NCBI GenBank assembly: GCA_031265345.1
Contig: JAISCU010000390.1
Location: forward strand, 1-5,653
Direction of reading: 5' to 3'
DNA: 5,653 bases
From: Bifidobacteriaceae bacterium
GTDB taxonomy: Bacteria > Actinomycetota > Actinomycetes > Actinomycetales > WQXJ01
Positions within the stretch are counted from its first letter, which is position 1. Each line of letters opens with the position of its first letter. The notes beneath the pieces were generated by a model. It made no database searches and was not told where the DNA came from. It saw only the letters and a list, made by a program, of their open reading frames with translations. The translations under genes and the position numbers were made by a program. Positions 1-5,558 of the stretch are shown here, piece after piece.

Positions 1-1493
1 ACCCGTTCCAGCACGGCGAGGTCTTCGTGACCGACGACGGCGCGGAGACCGACCTCGACATCGGCCACTACGAGCGCTTCCTGGACGTGCCGCTGAGCGC
101 CGCCGCCAACGTCACCACCGGCCAGGTCTACTCCAAAGTGATCGCCCGCGAGCGCCACGGCGAATACCTCGGCGACACCGTCCAAGTCATCCCGCACATC
201 ACCGACGAGATCAAAGCCCGCATGCGGGCGCAGGAATCCGACCAGGTCGATGTCATCATCACGGAGATCGGCGGGACCGTGGGAGACATCGAGTCGCTGC
301 CCTTCCTGGAGGCCGCCCGCCAGGTCCGCCAGGAGGTGGGGCGCGACAACTGCTTCTTCTGCCACGTCTCGCTGGTGCCGTTCATCGGCCCGTCGAAGGA
401 GCTCAAGACCAAGCCGACCCAGCACTCGGTGGCCTCGCTCAGGAACATCGGCATCCAGCCGGACGCCATAGTCTGCCGGGCGGACCGCGACCTGCCGGAG
501 AACATCCGCAACAAGATCGCCCTGATGTGCGACGTCGACAAGCAAGCCGTCGTCACCTGTGCGGACGCCGCGTCGATCTACGACATCCCGAAAGTCCTGC
601 ATTCGGGCGGGCTCGACGCGTACGTGATCCAGTGCCTGGGCCTGCCCTTCCGCGACGTCGATTGGACCGGTTGGGGGCAGTTGCTGGAGCGCGTCCACAA
701 TCCCGCCCACGAGGTGACCGTCGCGTTGGTCGGCAAGTACATCGACCTGCCGGACGCCTACCTGTCGGTTTGCGAGGCGTTACGCGCGGGCGGTTTCCAC
801 CACAACACGCGGGTCAACATCCGTTGGGTGGCGTCCGACACCTGCGAGACCCCGTCCGGCGCCCGCCGCCAATTGTCTGACGTCGATGCCGTGGTGGTCC
901 CCGGCGGTTTCGGCATCCGCGGGATCGAGGGCAAGCTCGGGGCGCTGCGGTTCGCCCGCGACAACGGCCTCCCGACTCTCGGCCTGTGCCTCGGCCTGCA
1001 ATGCATGGTCATCGAGTTCGCCCGCGACGTCCTGGGGCTGAGCGAGGCGTCCTCGACCGAGTTCGACCCGGACACGCCCGATCCGGTGGTCGCCACGATG
1101 GAGGAACAGCTTCACATCGTCGAAGGGGAGGGCGACTTGGGAGGCAGCATGAGGCTCGGTTCGTACGATGCCGAGTTGTCGTCCGAGTCCGTCGTGGCAA
1201 GGGCCTACGGGTCGTCACGGGTGTCAGAGCGGCATCGGCACCGTTATGAAGTGAACAACGCCTACCGTGAGCGGCTGGAGGAGGCCGGGCTGCGCGTGTC
1301 CGGCGAGTCGCCGGACCGGTCACTGGTCGAGTTCGTGGAACTGGCCCCGGACGTGCACCCGTACTACGTGGGCACGCAGGCCCACCCCGAGTTCAAGTCC
1401 CGGCCGACGCGGGCCCATCCGCTGTTCGCGGGGCTTGTGGGCGCGGCCCTTGCCCGCCAGGCGGAGACCAGGTTGTTGGAGGTCGAGCCGTGA
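1..1493 (+). CDS. pyrG: CTP synthase (glutamine-hydrolysing), 5' end missing
   Basis: Makes CTP from UTP, ATP and glutamine, the last step of de novo pyrimidine nucleotide synthesis in the cytosol. The reading frame is open from base 3 ([19 protein letters not shown]), a conserved synthetase-domain stretch normally about 55 residues into the protein, so the true start is upstream of the window. The synthetase domain continues through [12 protein letters not shown] (about 264-299) and the KTKPTQHS segment. The class I glutamine amidotransferase domain follows: oxyanion-loop region GGFGIRG (near 903), nucleophile Cys in GLCLGLQC (codon 987-989), and catalytic His and Glu in AHPEF (codons 1383-1385 and 1389-1391). 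All key residues visible are intact. The stop codon overlaps the start of the next gene by 4 bp, so the two are probably co-transcribed and translationally coupled. Family assignment is near certain. Confidence 0.97.
   Translation, partial: PFQHGEVFVTDDGAETDLDIGHYERFLDVPLSAAANVTTGQVYSKVIARERHGEYLGDTVQVIPHITDEIKARMRAQESDQVDVIITEIGGTVGDIESLPFLEAARQVRQEVGRDNCFFCHVSLVPFIGPSKELKTKPTQHSVASLRNIGIQPDAIVCRADRDLPENIRNKIALMCDVDKQAVVTCADAASIYDIPKVLHSGGLDAYVIQCLGLPFRDVDWTGWGQLLERVHNPAHEVTVALVGKYIDLPDAYLSVCEALRAGGFHHNTRVNIRWVASDTCETPSGARRQLSDVDAVVVPGGFGIRGIEGKLGALRFARDNGLPTLGLCLGLQCMVIEFARDVLGLSEASSTEFDPDTPDPVVATMEEQLHIVEGEGDLGGSMRLGSYDAELSSESVVARAYGSSRVSERHRHRYEVNNAYRERLEEAGLRVSGESPDRSLVEFVELAPDVHPYYVGTQAHPEFKSRPTRAHPLFAGLVGAALARQAETRLLEVEP
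1478..1482 (+). promoter_or_regulatory. Ribosome binding site deciding the Nudix start
   Basis: GGAGG lies inside the last codons of pyrG, 7 nt before the GTG at 1490. This supports the GTG that overlaps the pyrG stop (GTGA) as the real start. The next candidate, the GTG at 1571, has no such site. Confidence 0.7.
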
Positions 1494-2164
1494 GCGGGAC
1501 TGTCGGTGGCCAGGATGACGGGAGCCGGGGTGGCGCGGCGGGACGGCCGGACGGCATCGGGCAACTAGAAGTGCGCGACGAGCCCGTCTCCTACCCGGTG
1601 GCCAGTTCCGAGGTGGTGTTCCACGGGCGGGTGTGGGACATCGTGGCGGACGATGTGACGTTGCCGGACGGGCAGGCCATCCGGCGCGAGTACCTGAGGC
1701 ACCCCGGCGCGGTCGCGGTCATCGCGGTCGATGACGAGGGCAGGGTGCTGCTGCAACGCCAGTACCGGCACCCGGTGGCCGCGCTGCTGTGGGAGCCGCC
1801 GGCCGGACTGCTCGACGTGCCGGGGGAGCCGCCGGTGGACACGGCGCGGCGCGAGCTCCACGAGGAGGCCGATCTGCGGGCGGCCGATTGGCGTCACCTC
1901 TTGACCTTCGATTCGACACCGGGTGGCACTAGCGAGGTCATCCATGTGTTCTTGGCCCGGTCGTTGTCCCAAGTGCCTTTGGGGGAGCGATTCGTTCGGG
2001 AGCACGAGGAGGCGGCCTTGGTGCCGGTCTGGCTTCCCTTGGACCGTGCGGTGGGGCTGGTCATGTCTGGCGCCGTCCACTCCCCGACGGCGGTGGTCGG
2101 GCTGCTGGCAGCCTGGCGGGCGCAGTCACAGCCGGGCGGCTGGGACGCCTTGCCTTCGGTTTGA
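1490..2164 (+). CDS. Nudix hydrolase, ADP-ribose pyrophosphatase type
   Basis: Predicted to hydrolyse ADP-ribose or a similar nucleoside diphosphate derivative to AMP plus a phosphorylated moiety, using Mg2+ or Mn2+ bound by the Nudix box. The 224-residue product begins with a Gly/Asp-rich, probably disordered stretch (1-27). A beta-rich N-terminal part follows ([15 protein letters not shown], about 42-56), typical of the ADP-ribose pyrophosphatase dimer arm. The Nudix box runs from G106 to L129: GLLDVPGE, then RELHEEADL. The catalytic Glu residues E122, E125 and E126 are present. Two details differ from the textbook pattern: there is an extra residue between the first Gly and Glu, which I recall as common in this subfamily, and Asp128 stands where Gly is usual. 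A Nudix gene directly after pyrG is a familiar actinobacterial arrangement. The start was chosen from GGAGG and the 4-bp overlap. The substrate is inferred, not shown. Confidence 0.9.
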   Translation: MSGTVGGQDDGSRGGAAGRPDGIGQLEVRDEPVSYPVASSEVVFHGRVWDIVADDVTLPDGQAIRREYLRHPGAVAVIAVDDEGRVLLQRQYRHPVAALLWEPPAGLLDVPGEPPVDTARRELHEEADLRAADWRHLLTFDSTPGGTSEVIHVFLARSLSQVPLGERFVREHEEAALVPVWLPLDRAVGLVMSGAVHSPTAVVGLLAAWRAQSQPGGWDALPSV

Positions 2165-2173
2165 TGATGGCGA

Positions 2174-2202
2174 CTGACAGATCGCTGCTCCAGCGATATG
2201 CT
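2174..2202 (+). promoter_or_regulatory. Predicted vapBC promoter
   Basis: CTGACA (2174-2179, five of six matches to the -35 consensus) and TATGCT (2197-2202, four of six to the -10 consensus) are separated by an ideal 17 bp. The -10 element ends 7 nt before the ATG at 2210, so transcription would begin at or next to that ATG and give a leaderless mRNA. This also favours the ATG at 2210 over the one at 2198, which lies inside the -10 element. Confidence 0.55.
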
Positions 2203-2209
2203 GATCTGT
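2177..2209. promoter_or_regulatory. Overlapping inverted repeats, probable VapBC operator
   Basis: Two dyads overlap the promoter. The first is ATCGCTG (2181-2187), CTC, CAGCGAT (2191-2197), with perfect 7-bp arms. It extends after one mismatch to CA (2178-2179) and TG (2199-2200), giving 10-bp arms with one mismatch. The second is ACAGATC (2177-2183) and GATCTGT (2203-2209), perfect 7-bp arms 19 nt apart. They cover the -35 to -10 spacer and the likely start point, as expected for an autoregulatory site bound by a ribbon-helix-helix antitoxin. Binding by VapB is inferred. Confidence 0.6.
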
Positions 2210-2533
2210 ATGCGGACCACTCTGAACCTTCCAGATGAGTTGTATCGCCAGGTCAAGCATTCGGCGGTCGATCAGGGACGAACGGTCACGTCGCTCGTGG
2301 AAGAGGCATTGGCGCAGTTGGTGGCAACTCGCCCGCCCACGCGGGCCTTCGCGTTCGCCGACATAGCGCTTGACTTGGGCCATGAGCTAGAGCAAGGGAC
2401 GGATTGGGGACAGTTCGCGCACGACGAGGAGGTGCGTCGTTATTTGACCAAGACCGGTTCGAACCAGGTGGGAGGCGCTAGGGGCGACGCCAAACCGATG
2501 GACGCCGGACCCGCAGCGGGCGGTCCCGAATGA
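2210..2533 (+). CDS. vapB: VapB-type ribbon-helix-helix antitoxin
   Basis: Predicted antitoxin of a type II pair: it would dimerise on the operator upstream through its N terminus and neutralise the toxin encoded next through its C terminus. From the ATG at 2210 the product has 107 residues. Residues 1-40 (MRTTLNLPDELYRQV, then GRTVTSLVEEALAQLVA) fit a ribbon-helix-helix fold: a short DNA-contacting strand and two helices. Residues 41-84 are acidic and aromatic in places (DWGQFAHDEEVRRYL) and are the likely toxin-binding part. The last 23 or so residues are Gly, Ala and Pro rich, which makes the protein longer than many VapB proteins. An in-frame ATG at 2198 would add MLIC, but it sits within the predicted -10 element. 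The stop overlaps the vapC start (ATGA). The family is clear; the symbol denotes a class, not a specific orthologue. Confidence 0.85.
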   Translation: MRTTLNLPDELYRQVKHSAVDQGRTVTSLVEEALAQLVATRPPTRAFAFADIALDLGHELEQGTDWGQFAHDEEVRRYLTKTGSNQVGGARGDAKPMDAGPAAGGPE

Positions 2534-2958
2534 TCATGCCGGATGTCAACGTCCTGTTGCCGGCACTGCACGAGGGTCATCCTCGGCATGGCCAGGCTGC
2601 GCAGTGGCTGGAGCGCGAGATGGCAGGTGGCGCGGAACTCGGCCTGTCGGTCCTAGTTCTGGGCGGCGTGATGAGGATCGGCACCGACAAGCGAGTCTTC
2701 TCGCGACCGCTGTCCGCCCAGGCGGCGGTCGAACTGCTCGCGCGCCTGCTGGCGGCGGAGCGGGTCAAGCTGGTGTCCCCCGGGCCTCGCCACTGGCAGA
2801 TCCTCTCCCAGCTAATCATCCAGACTGGGGCGGTCGGAGCCGGGTTGGCGGACGCGCAGCACGCCGCAGTGGCGATAGAGGCCGGAGCGACCTGGGTGAC
2901 TTTCGATTCTGACTTCGGCGTCTTCCCCGGCCTGGATTGCGTGATCCCCGAGCTTTGA
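2530..2958 (+). CDS. vapC: VapC-type PIN-domain toxin ribonuclease
   Basis: Predicted Mg2+-dependent RNase toxin of the PIN family. The 142-residue product is full length for the family. It starts with the strand carrying the first metal-binding Asp (MPDVNVLL, D5). It continues through LVLGGVMRIGTDKRVF (43-57) and the third acidic position (GLADAQHAAVAIEAGA, D108), and ends with FDSDFGVFPGL (D126, D128). The second acidic residue of classical PIN domains, often Glu just before the R of this segment, is Gly here. A related VapC subgroup with the pattern LLGFLRLAT also has Gly there, so this need not mean inactivity. Translation is probably coupled to vapB through the 4-bp ATGA overlap, since no good ribosome site precedes it. 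An ATG at 2536 is an alternative start. Cellular RNA target unknown. Confidence 0.87.
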   Translation: MIMPDVNVLLPALHEGHPRHGQAAQWLEREMAGGAELGLSVLVLGGVMRIGTDKRVFSRPLSAQAAVELLARLLAAERVKLVSPGPRHWQILSQLIIQTGAVGAGLADAQHAAVAIEAGATWVTFDSDFGVFPGLDCVIPEL

Positions 2959-3027
2959 CCCACGACCCGCACCGTCGGGCCGACACGGCGACCGAAACGC
3001 TTCCATGACGGGTCTCAGCAAGCCCCC

Positions 3028-3285
3028 TCACATTACTCGCGCCCGGCCCAGCGGCTGAGGGGCCAACCCGTCTCGGAGCGAGGCATCGAACAATGCCCCA
3101 TCGCTCTGCACCGCTTCGGCAGGCATCGCTCCGACCCCGCTCCAGAACTCCGCCTCGTCTCCTTGTTCGAGGGCCTGCGCTATCGCCTCGGCCATGGTCA
3201 CGCCCGCAGTGGCGGCGCGCGCTGCGACACGATCCCTGAGGCTCCTCGGCACCCTGATGGTCGTCATCGGTTCACCAATTCGCAT
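3028..3285 (-). CDS. Orphan ribbon-helix-helix antitoxin-like protein
   Basis: Small protein of 85 residues from the ATG at 3285. Residues 7-13 (MTTIRVP) form the expected DNA-binding strand, followed by helices RSLRDRVAARAATAG and TMAEAIAQALEQ. The acidic linker DEAEFWSGVGAM resembles the toxin-binding tail of antitoxins. No toxin gene lies next to it on the same strand: downstream it runs into the convergent vapC (69 bp between stops), and upstream is an MFS gene ending 41 bp before its start. It may therefore be a solitary antitoxin or a small repressor. The start is uncertain: an upstream in-frame start at 3321 (97 residues) and the ATG at 3267 (79 residues, weak GGTGA 4 nt before it) are possible. 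I prefer 3285 because a TACGCT -10-like box ends 7 nt before it. The fold assignment is good; the role is inferred. Confidence 0.7.
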   Translation of the reverse strand: MRIGEPMTTIRVPRSLRDRVAARAATAGVTMAEAIAQALEQGDEAEFWSGVGAMPAEAVQSDGALFDASLRDGLAPQPLGRARVM

Positions 3286-3292
3286 ACCGCCG

Positions 3293-3298
3293 AGCGTA
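3293..3298 (-). promoter_or_regulatory. Possible -10 element of the orphan antitoxin gene
   Basis: On the minus strand TACGCT ends 7 nt before the ATG at 3285. Only a poor -35 candidate (TTGTGC, 3323-3318, 19-bp spacing) is present. The gene may instead be transcribed from the MFS promoter. Confidence 0.3.
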
Positions 3299-3326
3299 TC
3301 TCCGAAAGCACGCAGCCGCACAAGCG

Positions 3327-4598
3327 CTAGGCCGGTCGATGGCTCACTGCTGAGCGCCAGTAGGCCAGGCCGATCAGTCCATAGACTGCGGCCAGGGCGA
3401 TCAGCAGGGGCCGGGAGTAGCCGTTCGCGGGAAGGAGCAACGCGGCCAGCCCGGCTGCGACCAGGAGGGCGGCGTTGAACGCCACGTCGTACAAGGCGAA
3501 GGCGCGGCCCCGATAGGAATCGTCCACGTCGCGCTGGACTATCGTGTCGGCCGCGATCTTGCCGCCCTGGACGCCGGTCGAGAGCAGCAGCGCGGCTGGC
3601 AGCAGCACCGGCAAGCGATACGAGGCGGCGACGGCGATCTGGGCCGCCATGCCCATCCCGGCACAGATCACTATCCAGGCCTCCGGCGTGACTCGCGCGT
3701 GGGCGATCGGCGTTAGCACGGCGGCCACCCCGAAACCGGCGGCGGCGAAGGCGAGGATGAGCGAGAAGGCGCCCAGGCCGCCGTCCTCAGCTTTCGGCGA
3801 CGAGAGAAGGTGGCGCGACACCAGGATCGTCGCCATGAAGACGATCCCGTAAGCCAGTCGGCTGAGGCTCATCGCGCCGATGGCGAGCAGCGGGGTGCGG
3901 CGGCGGACCATGTATTGCCAACCCTGGACCAGGCCAGCCATCAAGGCGCGGAGCGCGGCCAGGAGCGGGGCGGGCTCACCGTCCGGGCCGAGCGCGGCTC
4001 GCGCGAAGCCTGCGGCGATCAACATGGCGGCCGCGAACAGGGCGGCGGCTATGGCGAGCACCCAGGCCCGCTCGGCGGCATCGGCGGTGGCGGCAGTGAC
4101 CAGACCGGCCAACGCCCCCACGCCCGCGCCGACGGTGCCCAAAGTGGGCGCGACCGAGTTGGCCGTCAGCAGCGCGTCCGGCGCCACCACTCGCGGCTGG
4201 GCCGAACTGATTCCCGCGCCGATGAAACGCGCGACGGACAGGGCCGCCAATGCCAGGACATAGACGGCCGGGGTGATCCCAGCGGTAGCCATGATGGCTG
4301 CGATCACGCACGCCAAGACCGCGCGCAGCACGTTCCCCCAGACCAGGACGCCGCGGCGGGGCCACCGGTCGAGCAGCACGCCCGCCCACGGGCCGACCAA
4401 CGTGAACGGTCCCAAGAGCACCGCGAACGCGGCCGCCACCCCGCCGGGCGTGCTGGCCCGCTCGGGAGCGAAGAAGAACAACGCGGCCAGGCCCGCTTGG
4501 AGGGCGCCATCGCCCGCCTGGCCCAGGATCCGGACGGCCAGGAGCCTCAGGAACCCGCGCGACCGGCTCAAGGAGCGAAGGTCGCGGACAAGGGCCAT
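3327..4598 (-). CDS. MFS-family membrane transporter
   Basis: Predicted proton-coupled permease of the cytoplasmic membrane; the substrate cannot be told from sequence. The 423 residues match the usual size of a 12-helix major facilitator protein, and hydrophobic stretches rich in Ala and Leu alternate with short charged loops throughout. The loop between helices 2 and 3 carries a motif A-like sequence (GVLLDRWPRRG, 73-83). A second conserved-looking loop near residues 352-370 (TIVQRDVDDSYRGRAFALY) is typical of the MFS exporter group that includes enterobactin- and macrolide-efflux-like proteins. A charged inter-domain loop lies around 199-235. The start ATG at 4598 has no clear ribosome site, but a TAGTCT box ends 6 nt upstream. 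The orphan antitoxin gene follows on the same strand and could share its transcript. Efflux is more likely than uptake, by family resemblance only. Confidence 0.87.
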   Translation of the reverse strand: MALVRDLRSLSRSRGFLRLLAVRILGQAGDGALQAGLAALFFFAPERASTPGGVAAAFAVLLGPFTLVGPWAGVLLDRWPRRGVLVWGNVLRAVLACVIAAIMATAGITPAVYVLALAALSVARFIGAGISSAQPRVVAPDALLTANSVAPTLGTVGAGVGALAGLVTAATADAAERAWVLAIAAALFAAAMLIAAGFARAALGPDGEPAPLLAALRALMAGLVQGWQYMVRRRTPLLAIGAMSLSRLAYGIVFMATILVSRHLLSSPKAEDGGLGAFSLILAFAAAGFGVAAVLTPIAHARVTPEAWIVICAGMGMAAQIAVAASYRLPVLLPAALLLSTGVQGGKIAADTIVQRDVDDSYRGRAFALYDVAFNAALLVAAGLAALLLPANGYSRPLLIALAAVYGLIGLAYWRSAVSHRPA

Positions 4599-4604
4599 AA
4601 GCGA

Positions 4605-4610
4605 AGACTA
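4605..4610 (-). promoter_or_regulatory. Possible -10 element of the MFS gene
   Basis: TAGTCT on the minus strand (TANNNT type) ends 6 nt before the ATG at 4598, which fits a leaderless transcript. No convincing -35 hexamer is seen at 16-19 bp. The divergent hicA promoter lies about 160 bp away. Confidence 0.35.
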
Positions 4611-4687
4611 GGGGACGGCGCCAGCGGGAACCATCTGGCTGCCTCCTCGCCCTACGTGACATGGCCGGTTCGGTGGGGGCCGTGTGA

Positions 4688-4750
4688 GCGGCATTGTCCA
4701 AGTGGGTGAGCCGGGGCGTAGTGGTCGGCCGGGTGCGAGAAAGGGAATCT
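4688..4750 (+). repeat. 63-bp direct repeat, left copy
   Basis: By hand alignment without gaps this stretch matches 5474-5536 at 49 of 63 positions (about 78%). Shared blocks include GCGGCAT, GTCCA, GTGGGTG, CGGGGCGT, GGTG, AGAA and GGGA. It lies in the MFS-hicA intergenic region, before the hicA operator. The two copies bracket the hicAB operon. Confidence 0.65.
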
Positions 4751-4767
4751 GCCCCGATGGCGGAGTC

Positions 4768-4813
4768 TTAGTGAACCGGGCTCGACTTAGGCTTGTCGAG
4801 TAGGGTACACTAA
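4768..4813. promoter_or_regulatory. 46-bp symmetrical operator over the hicAB promoter
   Basis: Two nested inverted repeats share one centre (between 4790 and 4791). The outer arms are TTAGTGAACC (4768-4777) and GGTACACTAA (4804-4813), with 9 of 10 pairs complementary. The inner arms are CTCGAC (4781-4786) and GTCGAG (4795-4800), perfect. The right outer arm contains the predicted -10 TACACT (4806-4811), and the left inner arm overlaps a -35-like TCGACT (4782-4787, 18-bp spacer). The -10 ends 6 nt before the GTG of hicA, so the mRNA is probably leaderless. The helix-turn-helix of HicB is the likely binder; that is inference. Confidence 0.6.
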
Positions 4814-4817
4814 ATCG

Positions 4818-5006
4818 GTGAAGCGGCGGGATCTGATGAGGCGAATCAATCAGATCGCCAAGGCTCAAGGCCAGGTTCCCATCTGGGCAGAGGGTGCCAG
4901 CCACACCAAACTCACTATTGGCTCAAAATCAACCGTGATCCCGCGCCACAGGGAGATCAAAGAGCCGCTGGCCAAGAAGATACTGGCAGACATCGAGGAG
5001 GACTGA
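4818..5006 (+). CDS. hicA: HicA-type toxin, small mRNA interferase
   Basis: Predicted toxin that cleaves mRNA without needing the ribosome, neutralised by HicB. The 62-residue product has the usual HicA size and a double-stranded-RNA-binding-like fold. It opens with MKRRDLMRRI and carries the catalytic His in EGASHTKL (H29), equivalent to the GGSH or GNH motif of the family. It ends with PRHREIKEPLAKKILADI, a family hallmark. GTG at 4818 is the only start candidate after the in-frame TAG at 4788. No ribosome site precedes it, so it is probably read from a leaderless mRNA and made less efficiently than HicB. A hand count gives about 57% GC, clearly below the flanking genes, which suggests acquisition from elsewhere. 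The next gene starts 1 nt after its stop. Confidence 0.88.
   Translation: MKRRDLMRRINQIAKAQGQVPIWAEGASHTKLTIGSKSTVIPRHREIKEPLAKKILADIEED
4830..4856 (+). repeat. Perfect 8-bp hairpin early in hicA
   Basis: GATCTGAT (4830-4837) and ATCAGATC (4849-4856) are exact reverse complements separated by 11 nt. The hairpin starts 12 nt after the first base of the hicA start codon. In a leaderless mRNA it would sit at the very 5' end and could slow initiation on hicA. As DNA it could be an additional protein site. Confidence 0.5.
4995..5001 (+). promoter_or_regulatory. Strong ribosome binding site of hicB
   Basis: GAGGAGG inside the last codons of hicA lies 6 nt before the ATG at 5008. Set against the apparently leaderless hicA, this predicts antitoxin in excess over toxin from one transcript. 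Confidence 0.75.
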
Positions 5007-5007
5007 C

Positions 5008-5376
5008 ATGGAACTTGTGGCCGAATGCCATCGCTTCGACGGATGGTGGATCGTGGACGTGCCCGCCGTGCGAGGATTGCACACTCAGGTTCGCCGCCTC
5101 GACCAGGTGGAGGCCATGGTGAAGGACGCCGCAAGTCTGCTTCTCGACCGCCCCGAGGCCGACTTCACTGTTGTCGTGCTGCCGAAGTTGCCGAAGGCTG
5201 AGCAGCGCAAGATCGATGAGACCAAGGCCGCCCGTGTTCGTCTGAGCGAAGCCGAGAACGCAATGGCGAAGGCATCTCGTGCGGCGGTCACCGACCTCCG
5301 TGCCGAGGGTCTGACCGTGCGTGACGTCGCGACACTTATCGGTGTCACACCGTCCCGCGTGTCCCAATTGGCCTGA
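5008..5376 (+). CDS. hicB: HicB-type antitoxin with C-terminal helix-turn-helix
   Basis: Predicted antitoxin that masks HicA and represses the operon. Residues 1-60 resemble the HicB partial RNase H-like fold: CHRFDGWWIVDVPAVRGLHTQ, then the helix LDQVEAMVKDAASLLL and the strand DFTVVVLP. Residues 61-92 are highly charged and probably a helical linker (KAEQRKIDETKAARVRLSEA). Residues 93-122 form a helix-turn-helix (AVTDLRAEGLTVRDVATLIG, then VTPSRVSQL) suited to binding the operator upstream of hicA. The gene follows hicA by 1 nt, in the canonical toxin-first order, and has its own strong Shine-Dalgarno sequence. A GC-rich hairpin follows directly after the stop. Similar proteins are sometimes annotated only as HicB-like or as helix-turn-helix proteins; the neighbour makes the antitoxin role likely. 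Confidence 0.85.
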   Translation: MELVAECHRFDGWWIVDVPAVRGLHTQVRRLDQVEAMVKDAASLLLDRPEADFTVVVLPKLPKAEQRKIDETKAARVRLSEAENAMAKASRAAVTDLRAEGLTVRDVATLIGVTPSRVSQLA

Positions 5377-5377
5377 A

Positions 5378-5399
5378 GCCCGCCAGCGGGTGGGCGGGC
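5378..5399 (+). terminator. GC-rich hairpin after hicB
   Basis: GCCCGCC (5378-5384) and GGCGGGC (5393-5399) form a perfect 7-bp stem with an 8-nt loop, starting 2 nt after the hicB stop. No U tract follows. Hairpins of this kind without a U tract are common at gene ends in GC-rich actinobacteria. Confidence 0.6.
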
Positions 5400-5434
5400 A
5401 CCGAAACTCCCTCTGCTCTGTGGCTGTCTCCCGA

Positions 5435-5455
5435 ATTGCGTGTTCCTTGCGCAAT
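5435..5455. repeat. Small inverted repeat in the hicB-IS gap
   Basis: ATTGCG (5435-5440) and CGCAAT (5450-5455) are complementary with a 9-nt loop. No function is evident. Apart from this, the hicB hairpin and the repeat at 5474, nothing is recognised between 5377 and 5558. Confidence 0.35.
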
Positions 5456-5473
5456 CGCGCGTAGGCCAACCCG

Positions 5474-5536
5474 GCGGCATCGTCCAGGTGGGTGGCGCGG
5501 GGCGTGGCGGCCGGCTCGGTGTCAGAACGGGACTCT
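5474..5536 (+). repeat. 63-bp direct repeat, right copy
   Basis: Counterpart of 4688-4750 in the same orientation (49 of 63 identical by hand alignment). It ends 22 bp before the stop codon of the IS982-like transposase, so it may overlap the end of the insertion sequence or lie just outside it. Confidence 0.65.
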
Positions 5537-5558
5537 AGATGATCTATTCCAGGGGGTG

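Noticed and set aside
2178..2185. CAGATCGC shared by the vapB operator and the hicA hairpin arm (4851-4858)
   Set aside because: A single shared 8-mer is not enough to claim common regulation.
2198..2209. Upstream ATG at 2198 as the vapB start (adds MLIC)
   Set aside because: It overlaps the predicted -10 hexamer and has no ribosome site, while MRTTLNLPDE from 2210 is the standard start of this family.
2974..2984. GTCGGGCCGAC palindrome between vapC and the orphan antitoxin gene, as a bidirectional terminator
   Set aside because: The arms leave only a 1-nt centre and no U tract follows on either strand, so a stable terminator hairpin is not supported. Nothing else is seen in 2959-3027.
3269..3278. 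GGTTCACCAA (minus strand TTGGTGAACC) resembles the hicAB outer half-site TTAGTGAACC
   Set aside because: A one-mismatch 10-mer match is expected with appreciable probability in a window this size on two strands, and this one has no dyad partner.
3810..4709. Long open frame on the plus strand opposite the MFS gene
   Set aside because: Its translation is low complexity (Arg, Gly, Gln, Asp rich) with no recognisable motif, and it mirrors a clear membrane protein. Open antisense frames are expected in GC-rich DNA.
4957..5469. 170-residue frame on the minus strand opposite hicB
   Set aside because: It covers hicB antisense and crosses the terminator hairpin, with no recognisable domain; treated as a shadow.
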